Shown piece by piece: positions 41,035 to 49,673 of a stretch of 64,000 nucleotides of DNA; position 1 is the first letter of the stretch, and each line of letters begins with the position of its first letter. The notes beneath the pieces were generated by a model, which saw only the letters and a program-made list of their open reading frames with translations, searched no databases and was not told the origin of the DNA. Made by a program: the position numbers and the translations under genes. The stretch is taken from contig NZ_JACCBZ010000005.1 in assembly GCF_013408825.1 (NCBI RefSeq), positions 1-64,000 on the forward strand, in the 5' to 3' direction. This stretch comes from Mucilaginibacter tundrae. GTDB taxonomy: Bacteria; Bacteroidota; Bacteroidia; Sphingobacteriales; Sphingobacteriaceae.

Positions 41035-42192
41035 ATGCCCGAGCTCACCCCATCCCAACGCACCTGGAAAATATTTAAACGCAACAGATCCGCCATGGCT
41101 GGTTTGGTGTTTATCATCATCACCGCGTTGGTTGCCATATTGGGCTACCTCATCATGCCCGATTCCACGCCCGATGCCAATAACATGGCTATCCAGCTCA
41201 GCCTCAAAAAACCGGGATCAAAATTTATGTTCCTCAATATCCGTAAACCGGAACCGGTGGATACCGTCGGCATCTTCACCAAAATCATATCCGGACAAGC
41301 CGGCTTCTACCGCCAGGTGCCCATAACGGGTTACTACTTCGTTAAAGATTCCATCTACGTCAAACAATACATCGGCGATGAAGATAAGCCCGAAAAAAAA
41401 GCATATAGTATTTTTGAAGTCGCCACCGGGCGAAAGCAGGCATCTACCCAAATAAGCAACCTATCAACATTAAAAAAGCAAATCGTCACTAAGCAGATCA
41501 CAAGTAAAACCTTCTGGCTCGGCACCGATATTTATGGTCGCGATATGCTGAGCAGGCTGTTGCTCGGCACACGGGTATCTTTAGCTGTCGGCTTAATGTC
41601 AGTGCTCATCAGCATGCTGCTGGGGGTAAGCATCGGCGCGGTCGCTGGTTATTTTGGCGGTTGGCTGGATGCAGCGTTAAGCTGGCTCATGAATATACTT
41701 TGGGCATTACCCGCCTTGCTGCTGGTAATCGCCATATCCTTCGCGTTAGGCAAGGGTTTATGGGAAATTTTTGTAGCCGTAGGCCTGTCCATGTGGGTTG
41801 AGGTGGCGCGACTGGTACGGGGACAAGTGATCAGCTTAAAACAAGTGGAATATATTGAGGCGGCGCGGTCAATGGGTTTTGGCGATGCCCGTATCATCAT
41901 CAGGCATATCCTGCCTAATATCATCGGGCCAATACTGGTGCTGGCGGCATCAAATTTCGCCACAGCCATATTGCTCGAGGCCGGGTTGAGCTTCCTGGGT
42001 TTCGGGGCGCAGCCACCAATGCCAACATGGGGCAGCATGATAAGGGAAAATTACGCCTATATTGTAATGGATGCGGCGTATTTAGCAGTGATGCCGGGGC
42101 TGGCTATTATGTTTTTAGTTTATTCTTTTAACCTGGTAACCACTGGTTTGCGCGATGCTTTTGATATTAAATCTCAAAATACACGAATTTGA
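41035..42192 (+). CDS. ABC transporter permease of OppC/DppC type
   Basis: A 385-residue inner-membrane permease. A first helix at about residues 20-42 (AMAGLVFIIITALVAILGYLI) is followed by a ~115-residue extracytoplasmic loop. The binding-protein-dependent permease domain runs from about 155 with DIYGRDMLSRLLLGTRVSLAVG, and the EAA loop is YIEAARSMGFGDARIIIRHILPNI. GFGAQPPMPTWGSMIREN is typical of OppC. No ATPase, partner permease or binding protein is adjacent, so it is an orphan and its substrate is unknown. Confidence 0.88.
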   Translation: MPELTPSQRTWKIFKRNRSAMAGLVFIIITALVAILGYLIMPDSTPDANNMAIQLSLKKPGSKFMFLNIRKPEPVDTVGIFTKIISGQAGFYRQVPITGYYFVKDSIYVKQYIGDEDKPEKKAYSIFEVATGRKQASTQISNLSTLKKQIVTKQITSKTFWLGTDIYGRDMLSRLLLGTRVSLAVGLMSVLISMLLGVSIGAVAGYFGGWLDAALSWLMNILWALPALLLVIAISFALGKGLWEIFVAVGLSMWVEVARLVRGQVISLKQVEYIEAARSMGFGDARIIIRHILPNIIGPILVLAASNFATAILLEAGLSFLGFGAQPPMPTWGSMIRENYAYIVMDAAYLAVMPGLAIMFLVYSFNLVTTGLRDAFDIKSQNTRI

Positions 42193-42388
42193 AAATTATT
42201 CTTTATTTTAGGCTGTTCTGTTTACAAACTATATGATTTTTAACCCCTGCGCTTCTTTACAGCTAAAATTAAAAAACGAATTGAGGCTTTTATCAATTTT
42301 TAACGATCTGTCAACGGTACCTTTGGCTGGTGATTTATTGATCACAGGGATGCCTCAAAATTCAAACCTTATCTATCCTGCCCAATAA

Positions 42389-43624
42389 ATGCAAAATATC
42401 GATAAGTCTGGCGAAGATGAACTGATCAGGTTGCTGCTAAAAAGGCAATCAGAATTAAACTCACTGCTCGAAGTAACCAGGGCCATCAATAAAAATATAG
42501 CTACACCTGTATTGGTGCAAATGCTCGAGGTTATTTTGCAGAGTTACCTGCAGGTAGGCAAATTCAGGTTTTTGATAGAGGATGACGAAAACTTTATTTG
42601 CATAGCCAAATATGGGGGCACTATTGAGCCGGTAAGCGTATTGCACCGCATTTGTACCGATCTTAGCAAATTTAAAGTCGCTACTCCCGTAGCCAATCAT
42701 TCCGACCCGATACTAAAAACATACGATTACTTTATCCCCATCTACCATAAAACTAAGGCGCTGGCGTATGCCTTTATAGGCGATTTCAACAGCTCGCCTG
42801 AGATGCTTAACAACGACCTTAACTTTATACAAACCCTTATAAACGTGGTGCTGGTTGCGCTTGAAAACAAACGCTTGTTTAGGGAGCGTTTACAAACAGA
42901 ACGTTTTGAGCGTGAGATGGAACTTGCTGTAGAGGTGCAGAACATGCTGGTGCCCATCAGGATCCATAAGGATGATGGGGTTGAGATTGATGCCCGGTAT
43001 TTACCGCACCAAAATATAGGCGGCGATTATTTCGACTTTATCCGCCTTAACGAGGATGAATTCATCTGGTGCATAGCCGATGTTTCGGGCAAAGGAATTT
43101 CGGCGGCACTGCTTATGGCTAACTTCCAGGCCAGCTTGCATGCCTGGGCCACGGTTGAAAGCGACCTGACCAATATTATTGAACGCCTTAATAAAATTGT
43201 ACTCAACAATACCAAAGGCGAGCGCTTTATTACGCTCTTCCTGGCCAAATACAACCAAAAAACTCGCTTGCTTAACTATATAAACGCGGGCCATAATCCG
43301 GCAATCCTATTTTCAAATGGCGAAGCCATCCCGCTTAAGTTAGGTACTACGATGATTGGTGCTTTTGAAGAGCTGCCGTTCCTCAACCAGGGAGAAATCG
43401 ATATTGACCCCGGTAGTTTGATATTCAATTACACCGATGGCCTGATGGACTATGAATCACAAGGCCCCAAAAGCTGGAACGAGGAAAAGTTGCGAAAATT
43501 TGTACTACAACATGGTAACGATTCACCCGACAGTTTCAATCAAACCCTGCTCGATCATGTTGCCCACCTAACCAAAGGAAAGGCTATTGATGATATTACC
43601 TTGCTAACACTGCGAATATTTTAA
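42389..43624 (+). CDS. PP2C-type SpoIIE/RsbU serine phosphatase with GAF-like domain
   Basis: A 411-residue protein. Residues 15-165 form a GAF-like sensor; a coiled coil (LFRERLQTERFEREMELAVEVQNMLVP) links it to the phosphatase domain at about 195-410. Motifs with metal-binding Asp are GGDYFDFI, WCIADVSGKGISAALLMA, and LIFNYTDGLMD. The enzyme would dephosphorylate a Ser/Thr in an anti-anti-sigma-like partner, but no STAS or HPK gene is nearby. It has its own 5' region. Confidence 0.92.
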   Translation: MQNIDKSGEDELIRLLLKRQSELNSLLEVTRAINKNIATPVLVQMLEVILQSYLQVGKFRFLIEDDENFICIAKYGGTIEPVSVLHRICTDLSKFKVATPVANHSDPILKTYDYFIPIYHKTKALAYAFIGDFNSSPEMLNNDLNFIQTLINVVLVALENKRLFRERLQTERFEREMELAVEVQNMLVPIRIHKDDGVEIDARYLPHQNIGGDYFDFIRLNEDEFIWCIADVSGKGISAALLMANFQASLHAWATVESDLTNIIERLNKIVLNNTKGERFITLFLAKYNQKTRLLNYINAGHNPAILFSNGEAIPLKLGTTMIGAFEELPFLNQGEIDIDPGSLIFNYTDGLMDYESQGPKSWNEEKLRKFVLQHGNDSPDSFNQTLLDHVAHLTKGKAIDDITLLTLRIF

Positions 43625-43730
43625 GGGCGTTACCTCCGGCCCGCGCTATCCGCTCATACTACACAGGGCATTAGCCACAGGCCGGTACCCGCTACTATCG
43701 CTAACGCGGAAAACTAAACGTAGGGGTGGT

Positions 43731-43757
43731 TGTCATACTGAGCGTAGTCGAAGTATG
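43731..43757. repeat. Short CATACT...AGTATG palindrome in a gene-free stretch
   Basis: TGTCATACTGAGCGTAGTCG plus AAGTATG resembles a half of common Bacteroidota dispersed repeats. CATACT and AGTATG can pair. The rest of 43625-43846 has no visible gene or terminator that I can name. Confidence 0.4.
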
Positions 43758-43846
43758 TGCGCAAAAGCCGCAATTTCCCCACATCTTTTCCACACCCCTA
43801 AATCCTCAATTTAAAAAACCGGATATTTGAATAAATTTAACGCCCA

Positions 43847-44455
43847 ATGTTATTAGCCCGGTACCAGTTTGATCTACTTGAAGCAGGATGCGACGAAGCA
43901 GGCCGTGGCTGCCTTGCCGGGCCGGTATTTGCCGCGGCAGTGATCCTTCCGCATAACTTCAAGCACAAATTGCTTAATGATTCCAAGCAATTACCCGAGG
44001 ATATACGCTACAAGCTTCGTAAAGAGATAGAAAAAAAAGCCATCGCTTACGCCGTAGCCTCGGTTGATAATGTAGAGATAGACGAGATCAACATCCTGAA
44101 CGCTTCTTTTTTAGCCATGCACCGCGCCCTTGATAAACTGCATTTAAAGCCTGAGTTTTTAATTATCGACGGTAACCGCTTTAATAAATACCGGGATATG
44201 CCGCATCAATGTATTGTAGAGGGCGATGCCAAATATTTAAGTATCGCGGCGGCATCAATATTAGCTAAAACCTATCGCGATGATTACATGAAGCAAATTG
44301 CCGAAGAACATCCTGAATACAACTGGCACACCAATAAAGGTTATCCCACTATAAAACACCGTAATACCGTGCTCGAATTAGGTTTTACGCCATACCATCG
44401 CCGCACCTTTACGGTAACCAAACCACAATTAACTATTTTTCAGGAGGGACTTTGA
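43847..44455 (+). CDS. rnhB: Ribonuclease HII
   Basis: A 202-residue RNase HII. The N-terminal signature [20 protein letters not shown] has the catalytic D16 and E17; a further Asp is in FLIIDGNRF and in AKTYRDDYM. It cleaves RNA in RNA-DNA hybrids and at single ribonucleotides. The length and motif order fit the family. It lies 44 bp before the glycosyltransferase gene on the same strand. Confidence 0.95.
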   Translation: MLLARYQFDLLEAGCDEAGRGCLAGPVFAAAVILPHNFKHKLLNDSKQLPEDIRYKLRKEIEKKAIAYAVASVDNVEIDEINILNASFLAMHRALDKLHLKPEFLIIDGNRFNKYRDMPHQCIVEGDAKYLSIAAASILAKTYRDDYMKQIAEEHPEYNWHTNKGYPTIKHRNTVLELGFTPYHRRTFTVTKPQLTIFQEGL

Positions 44456-44498
44456 TATAGTCTTTACAGATGGTATTTTTGTTGGAAACCAATTAAGT

Positions 44499-45707
44499 TT
44501 GAAGATACTCATTTTAGCTCACCGTGTTCCATTTCCGCAAAATGGCGGATACCCTATTGTGGTATACAATACCATTAAAGGCCTTGTTAACCTGGGTCAC
44601 GAGGTATCGCTGGTGGCGTTAAATTCCAAAAAAAATTACCACGAACAGCCTGACGATGAGGTGATAAGCAAGATAAACTATCGTGCTTATGATATAGATA
44701 CAAGTGTATCGGTTTTTGATGTCGCTGTCAACCTGTTCAGCAAAACATCTTTCAATATTGATAAGTATTACGATGCCGAATTTGAGCGCCAGCTAACGCG
44801 TGAGGTGCGTATAAATAACTATGATATTGTGCAGTTTGATGGGTTGATGGTATCGTTATATTTAAACGCGGTTCGTAAAAATTGCAACTCAAAACTCGTT
44901 TACCGGGCGCATAATATCGAGAACCAGGTATGGTTGCGTTTGGCCGGCCAAAAAGCCGACCCCTTTAAAAAGTCGTACCTGAAAATGCATGCCAAGCGCA
45001 TTAAAAATTATGAGCTGGAGCAATTGAATAAGGTAGATTCAATTATAGTATTTACCGAGCAGGATAAAGCCACCATGTTATCCTATGGCACAAAAACAAC
45101 CATAGATGTATTGCCCGTAGGCTTAAATCTTGATCAGTACAAACCCGACTATACAAAAACAGAAGTGCCAAGCCTGTTTTTTTTAGGTTCGCTGGATTGG
45201 CTGCCTAGCCGTGAGGGCATTGAATGGTTCCTGGAAAATTTTCATAAAGAACTGACCAATGGCGATCTGCCCGTAAAGTTTTATGTGGCAGGTAATGATA
45301 TCCCCGAGCGCTTTGATGATTATGAAGTGATGGGTAAGATCTTTATTCCCGGCGAGGTTGACGATGCGCTCGAGTTTGTAAATAGTAAATCAATAATGAT
45401 CGTTCCGCTGTTATCCAGCGGAGGGGTGAGGGTTAAGATTGTTGAGGGAATGGCTATGGAAAAATGCATCATCTCCACATCGCTTGGCGCCGAAGGGATC
45501 AATTTTACAGACGGTACGAATATATTAATAGCTAACAACGCCGACGAGTTTTATGATGCGATAAAGCGCTGTATAACCGACGAAGAGTTTTGCCGCAAAG
45601 TTGGTTTGAACGCCCGCGAGCTTATAGAGCAGCAACACGATATAAATGTAGTTACTAATAAGCTTTTTAATATATATGAACGTTTGTTGCCTGTTGGAGC
45701 AAGCTAA
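44499..45707 (+). CDS. Family 4 (GT-B) glycosyltransferase
   Basis: A 402-residue GT-B enzyme starting at TTG. The N-terminal domain begins MKILILAHRVPFPQNGGYPI, and the C-terminal donor domain carries SLFFLGSLDWLPSREG, VAGNDIPERF and VPLLSSGGVRVKIVEGMAMEKCIISTSLGAEGI with the usual E-x7-E-like region. It would add a sugar in envelope or exopolysaccharide synthesis. Donor and acceptor cannot be read from the sequence. It is downstream of rnhB and upstream of gcvT. Confidence 0.87.
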   Translation: MKILILAHRVPFPQNGGYPIVVYNTIKGLVNLGHEVSLVALNSKKNYHEQPDDEVISKINYRAYDIDTSVSVFDVAVNLFSKTSFNIDKYYDAEFERQLTREVRINNYDIVQFDGLMVSLYLNAVRKNCNSKLVYRAHNIENQVWLRLAGQKADPFKKSYLKMHAKRIKNYELEQLNKVDSIIVFTEQDKATMLSYGTKTTIDVLPVGLNLDQYKPDYTKTEVPSLFFLGSLDWLPSREGIEWFLENFHKELTNGDLPVKFYVAGNDIPERFDDYEVMGKIFIPGEVDDALEFVNSKSIMIVPLLSSGGVRVKIVEGMAMEKCIISTSLGAEGINFTDGTNILIANNADEFYDAIKRCITDEEFCRKVGLNARELIEQQHDINVVTNKLFNIYERLLPVGAS

Positions 45708-45713
45708 TTTTAT

Positions 45714-45721
45714 TACTTTTG
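45714..45721 (+). promoter_or_regulatory. Candidate -7 box of the gcvT promoter
   Basis: TACTTTTG fits TAnnTTTG and lies 20 bp before the gcvT ATG at 45741, just behind the stop of the glycosyltransferase gene. No clean TTTG -33 box was found at 17-19 bp. Confidence 0.4.
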
Positions 45722-45740
45722 ACGGCAATTGACCCAATTC

Positions 45741-46820
45741 ATGAAAAATACCGCATTAACTGATATTCATATAAAAGCAGGTGCCAAAATTGTACCCTTT
45801 GCCGGTTACAATATGCCTGTACAATACGCCGGAATTAACGCTGAACACGAAACCGTACGCAAAGCCGTAGGTGTGTTTGATGTAAGCCACATGGGCGAAT
45901 TTATCCTCAAAGGCGAACACGCTATAGACCTGATACAAAAAGTAAGCAGTAACGATGCTACCAAGCTTTATGATGGCAAAGTGCAATACTCTTGCCTGCC
46001 AAATGAAGATGGCGGTATAGTCGACGATTTGCTGGTTTACCGCATCGACGAAAAAACCTACATGCTGGTGGTTAACGCGTCAAATATTGATAAAGATTGG
46101 GATTGGATCTCCAAATACAATACATGGGGCGTGGATATGAAAAATATTTCCGATCGCACATCATTATTAGCCATCCAAGGCCCGAAAGCGGCCGAAGCTT
46201 TGCAAAGCCTTACCGATATCGACCTGCCATCAATGGAATATTATACCTTTAAAAAAGGCAAGTTCGCGGGTATTGACAATGTAGTTGTTTCGGCAACAGG
46301 TTATACCGGTGCAGGCGGTTTTGAGGTTTATTTTGATAATGAACATGCAGAACATATCTGGGACGCCATATTTAAAGCAGGCGAACCTTTTGGCATAAAA
46401 CCAATTGGCTTAGGCGCACGTGATACCCTGCGTTTGGAAATGGGTTTCTGTTTATATGGCAATGATATTAACGATACCACATCGCCGTTAGAGGCTGGTT
46501 TAGGCTGGGTAACTAAATTCACTAAGGATTTTGTTAACTCAGATGCTTTGCAGGCGCAAAAACAACAAGGCGTAAGCAAAAAGCTGGTTGGTTTTGAAAT
46601 GATAGACCGCGGTATCCCCCGCCACGATTACGAAATTGTTGATGCCGATGGAAATAATATCGGTACAGTAACTTCAGGTACACAATCGCCATCATTACAA
46701 AAAGCAATTGGCATGGGCTACATAAAAAACGAGTTCGCCAAAGAAGGATCTGAGATCTTCATCAGCATCCGTGATAATAAAGTTAAGGCAAAAGTGGTTA
46801 AGCCACCTTTTTATAAATAA
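45741..46820 (+). CDS. gcvT: Glycine cleavage system T protein (aminomethyltransferase)
   Basis: A 359-residue T protein. The ATG at 45741 ([20 protein letters not shown]) is preferred over an in-frame TTG at 45729. Signature residues are [54 protein letters not shown] and [13 protein letters not shown]. It transfers the methylene group from aminomethyl-lipoyl-H protein to tetrahydrofolate. gcvH and gcvP are not adjacent, as is usual in this phylum. Confidence 0.96.
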   Translation: MKNTALTDIHIKAGAKIVPFAGYNMPVQYAGINAEHETVRKAVGVFDVSHMGEFILKGEHAIDLIQKVSSNDATKLYDGKVQYSCLPNEDGGIVDDLLVYRIDEKTYMLVVNASNIDKDWDWISKYNTWGVDMKNISDRTSLLAIQGPKAAEALQSLTDIDLPSMEYYTFKKGKFAGIDNVVVSATGYTGAGGFEVYFDNEHAEHIWDAIFKAGEPFGIKPIGLGARDTLRLEMGFCLYGNDINDTTSPLEAGLGWVTKFTKDFVNSDALQAQKQQGVSKKLVGFEMIDRGIPRHDYEIVDADGNNIGTVTSGTQSPSLQKAIGMGYIKNEFAKEGSEIFISIRDNKVKAKVVKPPFYK

Positions 46821-46828
46821 CCCTCTAG

Positions 46829-46906
46829 CCCCCTGCAGGGGGAACAAATATTTATTATGAAAGATCTTATTACTACGCAAACTCCCCCTTCAGGGGGCCG
46901 GGGGGT
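46829..46906. repeat. C/G-rich palindromic repeat crossing the comB start
   Basis: CCCCCTGCAGGGGG (46829-46842) lies before the comB ATG and ACTCCCCCTTCAGGGGGCCG (46881-46900, running on to 46906) lies inside the reading frame. This pair resembles a dispersed Bacteroidota intergenic repeat with CCCCCT-AGGGGG cores. The second block is translated as TPPSGGRG near the N-terminus of ComB. Confidence 0.65.
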
Positions 46907-47609
46907 CGACGTTTGCCTAACTCCCGCGCTTATCCCTCTTTTTGATGTAGAAAACTATATTGTAGTAATTATAGATATTTTCAGGGCCACATCATCCATC
47001 TGTTACGGTATCGAAAACGGCGCCGAAGCCATCATCCCGGTATCGGAAGTTGAAGAATGCCTGGCTTATCAGGATAAATTCGCCGATTACCTGTTAGCCG
47101 CCGAACGCAATGGCGAAGTAGTAGCAGGGTTCGATTTTGGAAATTCACCATTTTCTTACACAAAAGAAAAAGTATCGGGCAAAACCATTGTATTAACCAC
47201 TACCAATGGTACCCATGCCTTGCAACGATCTATCAAAGCAAAAAAAATAATCATTGGCTCGTTCCTTAATCTTACCTCGGTTTGCAACTGGCTGAAAGAT
47301 CAGCAGGAAGATATATTGCTGGTTTGCGCCGGATGGAAAAATAATTTTAATCTGGAAGATACATTGTTTGCAGGTGCGGTAGCTGATCAATTAAAACCAG
47401 CCGGTTTTATATTGGATGACGCTGCTATCGCTGCTTATGATCTTTTCCAGATCGGTAAAAATGATATTTCAGCTTATCTCAAAAAAACGTCCCACAGCGA
47501 ACGACTCAAAGCCTTAGGCATTGAAGCAGATATTGAATTTTGTTTGCAAACGGATTTAACAACTGCTATACCGATTTTGGAGGGGAATAAGCTGGTGAAG
47601 CTGATATAG
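46857..47609 (+). CDS. comB: 2-phosphosulfolactate phosphatase ComB-like
   Basis: A 250-residue ComB-family protein. The core starts DVCLTPALIPLFDVENYIVV and continues IIDIFRATSSICYGIENGA, SPFSYTKEKVSGKTIVLTTTNGTHAL, CAGWKNNFNLEDTLFAGAVAD. In coenzyme M synthesis the enzyme dephosphorylates 2-phosphosulfolactate; in Bacteroidota it may serve sulfonate metabolism or another phosphatase role. Residues 9-16 are encoded by a repeat inserted in the frame, which lengthens the N-terminus relative to usual ComB. It lies 36 bp after gcvT. Confidence 0.9.
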   Translation: MKDLITTQTPPSGGRGVDVCLTPALIPLFDVENYIVVIIDIFRATSSICYGIENGAEAIIPVSEVEECLAYQDKFADYLLAAERNGEVVAGFDFGNSPFSYTKEKVSGKTIVLTTTNGTHALQRSIKAKKIIIGSFLNLTSVCNWLKDQQEDILLVCAGWKNNFNLEDTLFAGAVADQLKPAGFILDDAAIAAYDLFQIGKNDISAYLKKTSHSERLKALGIEADIEFCLQTDLTTAIPILEGNKLVKLI

Positions 47610-47649
47610 TAGCTTTTGTATTTGTATTGAAAAATATGTAAATTTGAGT

Positions 47650-47856
47650 ATGAACGAAATATTTTTTTTAGTTGAGGAAGCTTTGGAAGGCGGTTACACC
47701 GCAAAAGCTATCGGTGAATCTATATTTACTGAAGCTGAAACACTTAACGAGTTAAAAGTAAATATTCGCGAAGCGGTTCATTGTCATTTTGATGATGATA
47801 AATTACCTAAAATTATTCGCTTGCATTTAGTAAAGGAAGAGGTTATTGCGGTATAA
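47650..47856 (+). CDS. hicB: HicB-like antitoxin
   Basis: A 68-residue protein; ATG at 47650 (MNEIFFLVEEALEGGYTAKA) is taken over an in-frame TTG at 47644. The sequence carries IGESIFTEAETLNELKVNIREAVHCHF, as in short HicB or DUF1902-type partial RNase-H-fold domains. It is followed after 35 bp by hicA, and the antitoxin-first order is common in this phylum. It would neutralise HicA and repress the operon. Confidence 0.82.
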   Translation: MNEIFFLVEEALEGGYTAKAIGESIFTEAETLNELKVNIREAVHCHFDDDKLPKIIRLHLVKEEVIAV

Positions 47857-47891
47857 ATCCATTTACAGTATAAAGAATTTCTTCTTCATAA

Positions 47892-48137
47892 ATGAAAACT
47901 CCAAGGAACTTATCCGCCTATGATCTAATTAAAGTATTACTGAAATATGGATACCAGGTTACCCGCCAAAAAGGTAGCCATATTCGTTTAACATTGCATT
48001 CGGAAAAAGGTGACCATCATGTTACTATACCCAATCATGATCCTTTAAAATTGGGAACCTTGTCTTCTATCTTAACAGATGTTGCAGAATACCTAAATGT
48101 TGATAAAGAAGAAATTTTGAGCAAACTATGGCAATAG
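47892..48137 (+). CDS. hicA: HicA-type mRNA interferase toxin
   Basis: An 81-residue protein of the HicA dsRBD-like fold. The sequence VLLKYGYQVTRQKGSHIRL carries the catalytic H30 within the G-S-H motif, and HHVTIPNHDPLKLGTLSSIL follows the family pattern. It would cleave mRNA when released from HicB. It is next to its antitoxin gene and precedes a palindromic element at 48178. Confidence 0.9.
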   Translation: MKTPRNLSAYDLIKVLLKYGYQVTRQKGSHIRLTLHSEKGDHHVTIPNHDPLKLGTLSSILTDVAEYLNVDKEEILSKLWQ

Positions 48138-48177
48138 ATACCTTAATAATTTAGCGAAGAATTTAAAGTCTACTTTT

Positions 48178-48349
48178 ACTGGTTTAAGAGTTAGCGCAGC
48201 GCTCTTAAATCAAATTAGAAAATGAAGGACTCTGTCCGGGTAAAGACCGCGGTATTTATTGCACCGGAAAGCTTTTGGTTTCATACGCCAGACGTAGTCT
48301 TTTGATTTCATACAGGATTTAAGAGCGCTGCGCTAACTCTTAAACCAGT
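48178..48349. repeat. 172-bp element with perfect 34-bp inverted-repeat ends
   Basis: The arms 48178-48211 (ACTGGTTTAAGAGTTAGCGC ...) and 48316-48349 (GATTTAAGAGCGCTGCGCTA ...) are perfect inverted repeats. The interior has a direct repeat TTTTGGTTTCATAC/TTTTGATTTCATAC. A half copy lies at 14048-14084. No open frame is carried, so this is a MITE-like element. Confidence 0.8.
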
Positions 48350-48393
48350 GGGGGATGTTTTAGAAATGGACGTGAAAGATTTTCTATAACTTT

Positions 48394-48417
48394 AAGCCAC
48401 CTAACAAGTGGCTTTTT
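48394..48417 (+). terminator. Terminator-like hairpin upstream of the next small gene
   Basis: AAGCCAC pairs with GTGGCTT, followed by TTTT. An almost identical hairpin lies at 61604-61628 in front of the GIY-YIG gene. Confidence 0.65.
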
Positions 48418-48433
48418 AGTTTTAATTAGCCTT

Positions 48434-48742
48434 ATGAATCACTCACCAATGAAAAGAGTAATTGTCATTTATGCATTAATTAAGCGCCTTTTAACATATA
48501 TTTTTTATGGTAGTAGTATTGATAAACTTCTTTTTTGGAGGAAAGTAAATTCTTATGTTATTATAATAGGTACATGCCAATTCATTATATACTTATTTTA
48601 CAGAAGTTATATTATACAAAACTATAGGGGTTTAGCAATGATTTTACTCATATCATTAATGGTAATAATGTTTGTAAGCCAATTTATGAGTTGGGTAATG
48701 AAACGCAGAATGCATAATAAAATCAAAAAACCTTTGGTGTAA
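48434..48742 (+). CDS. Small membrane protein of unknown function
   Basis: A 102-residue protein with two hydrophobic segments at about 40-58 (VIIIGTCQFIIYLFYRSY) and 64-82 (LAMILLISLMVIMFVSQFM), and a basic tail. The start could be residue 1 or the Met at residue 6 (48449). It is AT-rich relative to its surroundings and may be a recent arrival. No family is recognised. Confidence 0.55.
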   Translation: MNHSPMKRVIVIYALIKRLLTYIFYGSSIDKLLFWRKVNSYVIIIGTCQFIIYLFYRSYIIQNYRGLAMILLISLMVIMFVSQFMSWVMKRRMHNKIKKPLV

Positions 48743-48888
48743 GAAAAGTATATCATTGTAAATCACCTATCATGGCCTAACACGTATATAGTCTCCTTTC
48801 AAGTCAAAAGAAGTAGCCCCCGCGGCAATGAGCGGGACGATAATTTCATGATACCATAAATACTTTTAAAACCACTAACTTTACCCTT

Positions 48889-49419
48889 GTGAGCATAACC
48901 AAAGAGCATAAGCGCCTCAACACGATATTTGATAACTATCGTGCCTGGATTGATTCTATCCCTGATGATCAATTCGACCAAACCCCGCCACACGGCGGCT
49001 GGAGCTATGCCGAAGTTTACTCGCATATTATGCAGGCTACCATGGCATCAACCATAGCACTGGAACGTTGTACCCACGAATCTGATAAACCCAAAACAGG
49101 CGATGCTACCTTGTTAGGTAAAATGGTATTGCTTTTTGGTCGTTTCCCACCAATCAAAATAAGAGAGCCCCAATCGGTCAGCTCAAAAATGCCCGCGGTA
49201 AAAATCAGTAAGGAAGAAGCCCGCAACCTCATCATCAAATGCCGCAAGCGTATGGATGAAATGGTGCCTTTTACTTCTGATAAATTAGCTATACGCAGGG
49301 TTAAACATCCCCGTCTGGGCATGTTTACTGCCGCGCAGTGGTTTAAATTTATCCGCATCCACCTGGCTCATCATCTAAAACAACTCGATCGCATAAAAAA
49401 AGATTTTTCAACAAGCTAA
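48889..49419 (+). CDS. DinB-like metal-dependent protein
   Basis: A 176-residue four-helix DinB/YfiT-type protein starting at GTG (48889). His-rich positions fit the DinB metal triad: YSHIMQATM (residue ~50) and IHLAHHLKQLDRI (residues ~158-164). DinB-family proteins include thiol transferases such as bacillithiol transferases. The function here is open. It precedes two small genes with their own promoter. Confidence 0.75.
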   Translation: MSITKEHKRLNTIFDNYRAWIDSIPDDQFDQTPPHGGWSYAEVYSHIMQATMASTIALERCTHESDKPKTGDATLLGKMVLLFGRFPPIKIREPQSVSSKMPAVKISKEEARNLIIKCRKRMDEMVPFTSDKLAIRRVKHPRLGMFTAAQWFKFIRIHLAHHLKQLDRIKKDFSTS

Positions 49420-49467
49420 ACCATTGATATTTAACGAAGTCTTAACACTATAGTAACTTATCAATTT

Positions 49468-49475
49468 TACCTTTG
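49468..49475 (+). promoter_or_regulatory. Candidate -7 box for the 36-residue gene
   Basis: TACCTTTG matches TAnnTTTG exactly and lies 15 bp before the ATG at 49491. This supports transcription of the small gene behind it. Confidence 0.4.
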
Positions 49476-49490
49476 TCAAAAGCTTTAGTG

Positions 49491-49601
49491 ATGGATTTTG
49501 AATATTCATATATGGTTGTTGTAGCAATGCTTGCTTTGCTCGCCGTTTTCTACTTCAGCCCTTACGAACTAAAAGTTAGTGAAGAAGAAGACAACGAATA
49601 A
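49491..49601 (+). CDS. 36-residue membrane protein
   Basis: ATG at 49491 reads MDFEYSYMVVVAMLALLAVF and ends in an acidic tail EEEDNE-stop at 49599-49601. The hydrophobic helix (MVVVAMLALLAVFYF) with acidic tail is like small membrane proteins in other bacteria. A promoter-like TACCTTTG lies 15 bp upstream. The function is unknown. Confidence 0.5.
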   Translation: MDFEYSYMVVVAMLALLAVFYFSPYELKVSEEEDNE

Positions 49602-49673
49602 CAGTTGGCTTAACTCACCAAACATCATTTATCGGTACAAATTACCGGAAGGAACTTTAACCCCCAAACTTTC

